This document shows, piece by piece, positions 8,472 to 14,638 of a stretch of 18,525 nucleotides of DNA. The position numbers were made by a program, and so were the translations under genes. Source of the DNA: Flavobacteriaceae bacterium UBA4439 (GTDB lineage Bacteria; Bacteroidota; Bacteroidia; Flavobacteriales; Flavobacteriaceae); NCBI GenBank assembly GCA_002390455.1, contig DGPN01000006.1, forward strand, positions 1 to 18,525. The letters are read 5' to 3'. The notes beneath the pieces are model-generated. The model was not told the DNA's origin, did no database searches, and saw nothing but the letters and a program-made list of their open reading frames with translations. The first letter of the stretch is position 1; the number at the start of each line of letters is the position of its first letter.

Positions 8472-9937
8472 CAAGCCAATTTATAGAATTCCTCCCAACC
8501 TTTTCTTGGCGGATAACCTTTCAGGAGCTGATTGGCCATAGTGTTATTGGTAATGGTTTTTGTTTTTCTGTCAAATAAAAGGGTTTGGTTGAGTTGTTGA
8601 GCAATCGTGCCTAGACAAAAAACCTGACTCAAGGGAGCTGCTACCTCAAAGGGGGACAATGTTTTTTCTAATCCTCTGGAGGCATTTAGAAAATTCATAA
8701 AGTGATTGGTTTCACTTTTGTGGTATTCTGGTAAGTTGTTTTGAATGTCTTTTGCATTTTGGTCAGGAAGTATTTTTAGTGTTCGATCATGGGACCCTCC
8801 TTTGAAGGTAAGATCTTTACCGTATATCACTTTTCCTGGTCTGAGACTTTTAGGTTTTACCATTCCTTTTTTAGTTTTGACCATAGTTTCCATTTCTATA
8901 TCGCCGTAATTTTCAGGAACTTCTGGTAGGTTTTCTACTCCGTCATACCAAGTGACGTTGACTTTAGGCATATCTCCCCTCTTGGGAAAGTGAAATTTCA
9001 AAGTTGAGGATTGAGGATAAAATAAATCGTTGTGTCCGGTTAATTTTTTGGGTTCGATTTTTTGAGGCAATCCCAAGTCCAGAAACTGATGGAAACCGTC
9101 CATAATATGTGCACCCCAGTCACCCAAAGCTCCATTTCCAAAGGCATACCAGCACCGCCATTGTCCATCGATAAAATCTTTGTGAAAATCGTGATAAGGG
9201 TATGCAACATGCCAATTATCCCAATCTAGGGTTTTAGGGATTTTTCCCCCAACAGGAAACTTTTTCATCTGGGTATCCCATCCGTGCCAGCGGCGCTTAC
9301 CATTCATATGAGCGGTAATCTCTTTCACGTCCTTAATAATGCCCTTCTCAACCCATGTTTTGAACTGATAATAGTTGTCTTGACAATGCCCTTGATTTCC
9401 CATTTGTGTAGCGACATTATACTTTTTGGCCGCTCTAATCAACATTTCCGATTCCTCAAAGGTTCTGGTCAAAGGCTTTTCGACATATACATGTTTACCT
9501 AAAGACATGGCCAGAATGGTGATGGGAAAATGAGAGAAATCTGGAGTGGCAACACTTACCGAATCAAACTTGTCGCTCATCTCTTCGAACAGGGTTCTAA
9601 AGTCTTGGTATCGTTTGGCCTTATTATGAGTGTCCATGGTTTTGAGCGTTTTCTCACCTCCCATGTTAATATCGCACAGTGCCACTACGTTGGCAGCACC
9701 AGTATCATTAAGATATTTAACTACACTTGCTCCTCTATTTCCAATGCCACAACAAGCCAGATTAACCTTATCATTGGGAAGAACTACGGCTTTCTGAATG
9801 ACCTTACCTGAGGCATCTCGTATTTCTTTTTTAGCAAACAGCACATGGCTGGGAAGGACCATTAACGATCCAATTGAAACAGCTTTTTTGATAAAATCTC
9901 TTCTTTTGCTGTTATTGGCTTGATTTATTTTTTTCAT
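8471..9937 (-). CDS. Gfo/Idh/MocA family oxidoreductase with Tat signal
   Basis: A 488-residue NAD(P)-dependent oxidoreductase-fold protein. I place the start at the ATG at 9937, because it gives a twin-arginine leader (KRRDFIKK at 11-18) followed by a hydrophobic stretch ending VLFA. The reading extending to 9994 adds 19 residues with no signal features. Domains: Rossmann fold with GIGNRG at 64-69 and acidic D89 in ALCDI; the EKP motif at 153-155 (Lys expected to contribute to catalysis); then the alpha/beta C-terminal domain containing GDWGAHIMDGFH (272-283). Tat export suggests a cofactor folded before transport and a periplasmic role. Exported relatives in Bacteroidetes PULs are poorly characterised; some bind NAD tightly and act as glycosidases (GH109), others may oxidise sugars. 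It starts a three-gene operon, overlapping the transporter start by 1 bp. Confidence 0.9.
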   Translation of the reverse strand: MKKINQANNSKRRDFIKKAVSIGSLMVLPSHVLFAKKEIRDASGKVIQKAVVLPNDKVNLACCGIGNRGASVVKYLNDTGAANVVALCDINMGGEKTLKTMDTHNKAKRYQDFRTLFEEMSDKFDSVSVATPDFSHFPITILAMSLGKHVYVEKPLTRTFEESEMLIRAAKKYNVATQMGNQGHCQDNYYQFKTWVEKGIIKDVKEITAHMNGKRRWHGWDTQMKKFPVGGKIPKTLDWDNWHVAYPYHDFHKDFIDGQWRCWYAFGNGALGDWGAHIMDGFHQFLDLGLPQKIEPKKLTGHNDLFYPQSSTLKFHFPKRGDMPKVNVTWYDGVENLPEVPENYGDIEMETMVKTKKGMVKPKSLRPGKVIYGKDLTFKGGSHDRTLKILPDQNAKDIQNNLPEYHKSETNHFMNFLNASRGLEKTLSPFEVAAPLSQVFCLGTIAQQLNQTLLFDRKTKTITNNTMANQLLKGYPPRKGWEEFYKLA

Positions 9938-9973
9938 AATAATACTATATCTTATAGTCCAAATGGGTTCGCA

Positions 9974-10006
9974 TTTGTCATCAATAAAGTCCAATATATA
10001 AATTTT
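9974..10006 (+). promoter_or_regulatory. Candidate Bacteroidetes-type promoter for the GLPGLI/barrel pair
   Basis: TTTG (9974-9977) is followed after 21 bp by TAAATTTT (9999-10006), 7 of 8 matches to the Bacteroidetes -7 element TAnnTTTG. The spacing lies within the 17-23 bp known for Flavobacterium. It leaves a leader of about 60 nt before the ATG at 10073 and sits in the 135-bp divergent gap shared with the oxidoreductase operon. No equally good match was seen for the minus strand. Confidence 0.4.
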
Positions 10007-10072
10007 AAAAACTAAATCCGATTAAACCCAACCATAAATAAACAGTCAAAGAAATGTTACAAAAATAAATTA

Positions 10073-10888
10073 ATGAAAAATTTCACCTTTATATCTCTCC
10101 TTCTTCTTTCGTTGACAACAATATTTGCTCAAGAGTTTCAGGGGAAAGCTTATTATATGTCCAAGACCACAATGGATTCCAACTTTGGTGCCAATATTCC
10201 ACCCGAGCGGAAGCAAAGATTTATGGAACGTATGAAGTCCAATTTGGAAAAGAACTATGAATTGGATTTTAATAGCTCTGCTTCCTCCTTTTATGAAGAG
10301 GAACGTTTGGACAACTCCCAAGGGAATGGTCGTTTTAATTTCATGTCTTTTATGAGTCCTTTTCAGGGAACCTTACACAAAGAATTTGCATCAAAAACCT
10401 TTACCAATCGTGTGGAGCTTTTCGGAAAAATATTCTTGATAAAAGACAGTCTGCCCAATAGCAAGTGGGTGCTTTCGGGAGAATCAAAACAAATTGGAAA
10501 TTATACTGCCTATAAAGCAACCACGAGTAGGGAAGTTGCCCAAGAGACTTTTCAGTTTGGGAGGCAAAGTTCTCAGGATAATAAACCCAAAATGAAAACA
10601 GTGAACGTCACAGCCTGGTTTACCCCTCAGATTCCGGTTTCAACAGGCCCTCACAAACACGGAGGCTTACCTGGACTTATTCTTGAAGTTAGCTCTAATA
10701 ATACAACTGTATTATGTACTAAAGTGATCATGAATCCCAAGGAAAAAATGAAAATCAAAGCTCCCGATAAAGGGACTGTCGTAAGCACGGAAGAGTACAA
10801 CAAAATTAGAACTGAAAAATTAGCTGAAATGCGTGAAATGTATCAGAGGAATCCTAGACAAGGAGGAAGAAATTTCAGCCCCCGTTAA
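10073..10888 (+). CDS. GLPGLI family protein
   Basis: A 271-residue exported protein with a clear signal peptide (1-19, ending IFAQ). The defining motif is GPHKHGGLPGLILEV, the GLPGLI hallmark (TIGR01200), about 200 residues in. The middle is rich in beta-strand-like segments (FASKTFTNRVELFGK, VNVTAWFTPQIPV) and the C-terminus is a basic, Gly/Arg/Gln-rich tail (NPRQGGRNFSPR). The family is restricted mainly to Bacteroidetes and has no established biochemical function. It lies 15 bp upstream of an outer-membrane barrel gene on the same strand; such GLPGLI-barrel pairs recur in Flavobacteriia, suggesting that the two act together at the envelope. Neither protein is a normal PUL component, so its presence here may be substrate-related or incidental. 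Confidence 0.9.
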   Translation: MKNFTFISLLLLSLTTIFAQEFQGKAYYMSKTTMDSNFGANIPPERKQRFMERMKSNLEKNYELDFNSSASSFYEEERLDNSQGNGRFNFMSFMSPFQGTLHKEFASKTFTNRVELFGKIFLIKDSLPNSKWVLSGESKQIGNYTAYKATTSREVAQETFQFGRQSSQDNKPKMKTVNVTAWFTPQIPVSTGPHKHGGLPGLILEVSSNNTTVLCTKVIMNPKEKMKIKAPDKGTVVSTEEYNKIRTEKLAEMREMYQRNPRQGGRNFSPR

Positions 10889-10903
10889 TTTAAAATCATA
10901 AAA

Positions 10904-13627
10904 TTGAGAAAAATATATTTATTGGGATGTTTCCTGATTCCCACCTTTTTTGTCCTTGCCCAAAATATAGATTTGGAAGGAACCATCACCGATGAAAGTG
11001 GAATGCCAATAATGGGAGCCAATATTGTAGCCGTTGAAAAAGAAACCCAAATACTCGATGGCTTTGGAATTTCTAACGAAGCGGGCTACTATAGGATCAC
11101 CCTAAAAAAAGCAACAGATTATGATGTGAAAATATCTTTTATTGGCTTAAGAGAGATCGCTTTTGTCTTCAACGAACAGAATAACATTGAAAAGAACTTT
11201 GTATTGGAAGAGCAAGCAGAGTCTTTGGACGAGGTTGAAGTGGTTTATGAGATGCCAGTTACCATCAAGGGGGACACCATCATTTATAATGCCGATTCAT
11301 TCAATACCGGTTCTGAAAGAAAATTAGAAGATGTGCTCAAAAATTTGCCAGGAATCGAAGTGAACGACGAAGGGCGTATTGAGGTTGAGGGAAAAGAAAT
11401 TACCAAAATCACGGTAGAGGGAAAGGATTTTTTTGATGGAGATTCCAAACTGGCTACCCAAAATTTACCAGCCAACGCAGTAGGTAAAGTGGAGGTGTTG
11501 AGAAACTTTTCTGAGGTCAATCAACTCAGAAGTGTTACCAACAATGAAGACAATATTGCCATCAACATTAGTTTAAAGAGTGGAAAGGATAAGTTTTGGT
11601 TTGGAGAGTTGATCGGTGGGGTTGGAAATGACGATCGATTCATCGCTATTCCCAAGATTTTTTATTACTCCAAAGACCTTAGCATAAACCTTTTAGGCAA
11701 TATCAATAACGTTGGGGAGCCACCGCTTTCTCGCAGAGATTTTTATCGTTTTGGGGGAGGCTTCAACAACCTCAACGCCCGAACGGGTACCTCTATAGAC
11801 ATCAGTTCTGACGATGCTGGCTTTACCAATCTGCAAAACAATAGAGCCAAATCCATTGACTCTCAGTTTGGTGCCTATAACTTTAGTTATGCTCCTTCTG
11901 AAGCACTAGAATTCAGTGGCTTTGCTATTTATACGCGAGCAGAAAACATTTTAGAAGAAAAGAATACCCGAAGGTACACCGTTTCCAATGCCTTGGAGGA
12001 AACTTCAGAGTACACTACTCAGGAAAACGAGTTACAACTTTATAAATTCACAACAGAATACAATCCCAACGAAAATCTTCAAACGGAATACAACATACTA
12101 TTTAATACCTCCAATCAGAATGAAATTTCCGATCTGACCACTATTTCTGGGAGGCAAGATAATCGTGTTTCCGAACAGATTGGACAGTACCGTCAACAAA
12201 CGCCCTATTCTTTAAACCAAGAGCTTAGGTTGTACTATACCCATAATCAAGATCATATATTCTCGATGGAAATGCAACATTTGACCCAAAAAGAGGATCC
12301 TTTTTATCGCGCCATCAAACAATTTCAGCCCTTTGGAGGTATTTTAAATCTGAATTCAGATCAAGAGCGTTTTAACATCAATCAAGATCGAGAGACTAAA
12401 ACCGATAAAATAGAGGGGAAACTGGACTATTTTTATGTTGTAACTCCGAAGGCCAACCTCAATCTAACATTGGGTTTAACCGATGTTAAACAAGATTTTA
12501 ATTCTTCTATTTTCCAAATTTTAGACAACAATATCGAACAAAATTTTTCTGATAACAATTTGAATAATGATGTTTCTTTTCGTTTTCAGGACGTCTATGC
12601 AGCCCTACATTATCGGTTTATAACAGGAATTTTTACTTTCGACCCAGGGATTACCCTCCACTCCTATAAGACGGAGACCAGGCAATTCAGTGGTCTGACT
12701 GAAAATTCATTCAGCTTTTTTAGACCCGATTTCCGTGTTTTACTCAAATTCAAAGATTCTGAAACTTTGAGATTAGTTTACCGATCTACCCGACAATTTA
12801 CCGACATCAACAATTTGGCGGAGGGTTATATTTTTAGAAACTACAACTCCTTTTTTCAAGGAAATCCCAATTTGGAGGCTGCCACTTTTAATGTAGCCAA
12901 CCTCAATTATCAGAGCATCAATATCTTTAATTTCACTAATATCTTTGCCAATCTGAGTTACTCCACAAGGGATGATGCCATTCAGAACACAACTAGGGTG
13001 GAGGGTATCAATAGTGTGCGGACTGCTACAAATTCTAATTTTCCACGTGACATTTATACCGCTTCGGGAAGAATTGATAAGCGATCCAAAAATTTAAAAG
13101 GAGGACTGAGCATCAATTATAATTTTAGTGACTTTAATAACGTTATCAATGATACTCCCACCGAGTCCAGTAATTTTACCCAACGCTATAGGGCAAACGT
13201 TGCAACCAACTTTAGAGACAAACCCAATGTAGAAATTGGATACACCTACAGCATCAGGGATTACAAAACCGGAGATGTCCAAAGTAAGTTTTTCACCGAT
13301 GCGCCCTATGTGCAAGTAGATGCATACTTCTTAAAAGGTTTTGTATTTAAATCAAAATATACCTATAATTATTACCGAAACCAGGAACAGACCCTTAACG
13401 AATATCGTTTTCTAGAGGCAGAGTTATCATACAATCAACAAGGATCGCGTTGGGAGTTTGGCGTTAAAGCCACTAACCTTCTCAACGACACGCAGATCAA
13501 CAGAGACAGTTTCAATCAATTTTCATTTACGACCAACTCCTATGTCATTCAGCCCAGATTCATTGTTTTTAAGGTCAACTATAATCTTACTGCAATAAGT
13601 GGTGGAGGTAAAGAAAAGAAAAAGTAA
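10904..13627 (+). CDS. Outer-membrane beta-barrel protein with carboxypeptidase-like N-domain (TonB-receptor-like)
   Basis: A 907-residue predicted outer-membrane protein. Order: signal peptide 1-20 (ending VLAQ); carboxypeptidase-regulatory-like domain about 22-103 (NIDLEGTITDESGMPIMGAN); a linker with DEVEVVYEMPVTIKGD; a plug-like domain about 118-230 (LEDVLKNLPGIEVNDEGRIE, GDSKLATQNLPA); then a long aromatic, strand-rich barrel to about 895 and a charged tail GGGKEKKK. This is the OMP_b-brl_3 type rather than a SusC, and no SusD follows. The start must be TTG at 10904: an in-frame stop lies at 10886, no ATG occurs between, and the next Met lies beyond the signal peptide. It is 15 bp after the GLPGLI gene and surely co-transcribed. 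Its stop abuts the convergent esterase stop with no gap. Possible roles are TonB-dependent uptake or export of an unknown ligand. Confidence 0.88.
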   Translation: MRKIYLLGCFLIPTFFVLAQNIDLEGTITDESGMPIMGANIVAVEKETQILDGFGISNEAGYYRITLKKATDYDVKISFIGLREIAFVFNEQNNIEKNFVLEEQAESLDEVEVVYEMPVTIKGDTIIYNADSFNTGSERKLEDVLKNLPGIEVNDEGRIEVEGKEITKITVEGKDFFDGDSKLATQNLPANAVGKVEVLRNFSEVNQLRSVTNNEDNIAINISLKSGKDKFWFGELIGGVGNDDRFIAIPKIFYYSKDLSINLLGNINNVGEPPLSRRDFYRFGGGFNNLNARTGTSIDISSDDAGFTNLQNNRAKSIDSQFGAYNFSYAPSEALEFSGFAIYTRAENILEEKNTRRYTVSNALEETSEYTTQENELQLYKFTTEYNPNENLQTEYNILFNTSNQNEISDLTTISGRQDNRVSEQIGQYRQQTPYSLNQELRLYYTHNQDHIFSMEMQHLTQKEDPFYRAIKQFQPFGGILNLNSDQERFNINQDRETKTDKIEGKLDYFYVVTPKANLNLTLGLTDVKQDFNSSIFQILDNNIEQNFSDNNLNNDVSFRFQDVYAALHYRFITGIFTFDPGITLHSYKTETRQFSGLTENSFSFFRPDFRVLLKFKDSETLRLVYRSTRQFTDINNLAEGYIFRNYNSFFQGNPNLEAATFNVANLNYQSINIFNFTNIFANLSYSTRDDAIQNTTRVEGINSVRTATNSNFPRDIYTASGRIDKRSKNLKGGLSINYNFSDFNNVINDTPTESSNFTQRYRANVATNFRDKPNVEIGYTYSIRDYKTGDVQSKFFTDAPYVQVDAYFLKGFVFKSKYTYNYYRNQEQTLNEYRFLEAELSYNQQGSRWEFGVKATNLLNDTQINRDSFNQFSFTTNSYVIQPRFIVFKVNYNLTAISGGGKEKKK

Positions 13628-14473
13628 TCAGTTCATCATTCCAATGGCTGCAATCCAGTCTACCATATTTTCAAACCAATTGTCCACGGGATGGCCTGTT
13701 TTTCTCATTCCAAAACCGTGATCTCCATGGTGATAATTGTGTAGTTCACATACAAAACCCTTTTTTGCCCAATCGATATAGAGTTCAGCACTGGGTATAG
13801 CGAGGTTCAATTTGTCCGCAGTGGTACAGGCTACAAATAAAGGCGGGCCATAGGCGGGAGGTTCTTGATCTTCTACAATGACCATCCACGGGTAAATGGG
13901 TGCCAAAAAATTGGGTCTGTTTTTTTCGTTGGATTTATAGGTTGCTTCTATGGTAACTGCACCTCCAGCTGAGAATCCCATAATCCCAATTTTGTCGGGA
14001 TCAATTCTGTATTTAGTAGCATTTTCCCTTACATGAGCAATGGCGTTCAGTGCATCCAGATGCCCATAGGTCAACTGCTTTTTTTCTTTTGTGTAGGGTT
14101 CATTTAATCCTTCTTTTTTACCAATCAAATGAGAGGGAACCAATCTATATTTCAATACAAAAGCTGCAATGCCTTTTTCGTTTAAAGCTTTTGCGACATC
14201 CAATCCTTCATGGAAAAATGCATTAGCTCTCATGCCACCGCCAGGACATACAACCATTGCTGTTGTGGGTTGGGATTTACCTTCTGGCAAAAACACTTGT
14301 AGGGTAGGGATAGAGATATTTTTAAAATTATACCCAATGTCATTATAACCCTTGGTTTTTATTTCAGCTTCTCTATAGTCGAGTCCAGAATTATCATATT
14401 CTAGGGTGATAATTTCTTGGGCAAACAAAGGGATACAAGAAAGTAAAAACAGGATTGATATAATTTTTTTCAT
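13628..14473 (-). CDS. Exported alpha/beta-hydrolase, acetyl-esterase-like
   Basis: A 281-residue serine hydrolase with a signal peptide (1-18, ending PLFAQ). The oxyanion-hole region is CPGGGMRANAFFHEG (76-90). The nucleophile elbow GFSAGG puts Ser at S168, the acid is probably D220 in ACTTADKL, and the His is probably H252 in GDHGFG, giving a complete triad at the expected spacing. Relatives are annotated as acetyl-xylan esterases or as BD-FAE-like esterases, and sometimes misleadingly as endo-1,4-beta-xylanase B; nothing here is a xylanase. It probably removes acetyl or other acyl groups from a glycan in the periplasm. It is transcribed alone, divergent from the regulator. Its stop TGA directly abuts the barrel gene's stop TAA, leaving no room for an intergenic terminator. 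Confidence 0.87.
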   Translation of the reverse strand: MKKIISILFLLSCIPLFAQEIITLEYDNSGLDYREAEIKTKGYNDIGYNFKNISIPTLQVFLPEGKSQPTTAMVVCPGGGMRANAFFHEGLDVAKALNEKGIAAFVLKYRLVPSHLIGKKEGLNEPYTKEKKQLTYGHLDALNAIAHVRENATKYRIDPDKIGIMGFSAGGAVTIEATYKSNEKNRPNFLAPIYPWMVIVEDQEPPAYGPPLFVACTTADKLNLAIPSAELYIDWAKKGFVCELHNYHHGDHGFGMRKTGHPVDNWFENMVDWIAAIGMMN

Positions 14474-14504
14474 TTTAAAAGGTTATTCGTTAGTATATTG
14501 ACTT

Positions 14505-14539
14505 CTAAAATAGTCATTATCATTAAATTAAACTTCAAA
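14505..14539 (-). promoter_or_regulatory. Candidate promoter for the esterase gene
   Basis: On the minus strand TTTG (14539-14536) is followed after 23 bp by TATTTTAG (14512-14505), 7 of 8 matches to TAnnTTTG. It lies about 32 bp before the esterase ATG at 14473. The DNA is very AT-rich, so chance matches are likely. Confidence 0.25.
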
Positions 14540-14638
14540 AGAGCCTCAATTTGGGAAAGGATAAAGTCACAATCTCAACTTTAATTTTTTTTACTTATAA
14601 TGTATTATGATTTTGAAGATTGAAATCTATATAAAGAA

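Noticed and set aside
8471..9937. Calling the oxidoreductase a GH109 alpha-N-acetylgalactosaminidase
   Set aside because: The Tat signal and fold are shared, but I see no residue set that separates GH109 from other exported Gfo/Idh/MocA proteins, so only the broad family is named.
9938..9994. N-terminal extension of the oxidoreductase to 9994
   Set aside because: The extra 19 residues have no signal features, and the ATG at 9937 gives a well-formed twin-arginine leader.
10060..10067. Exact -7-like match (TATTTTTG) on the minus strand for the oxidoreductase operon
   Set aside because: It lies only 6 bp from the GLPGLI start codon, has no -33 partner at the right distance, and would give a leader over 115 nt in very AT-rich DNA.
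10904..13627. Calling the 907-residue barrel a SusC
   Set aside because: The plug lacks the SusC motifs seen at 17676-18525, the barrel is shorter, and no SusD gene follows; it matches the GLPGLI-associated barrel type.
14597..14608. ATAAT-GT-ATTAT palindrome upstream of the regulator
   Set aside because: Only A/T-rich arms of 5 bp in a strongly AT-rich gap; chance is likely.
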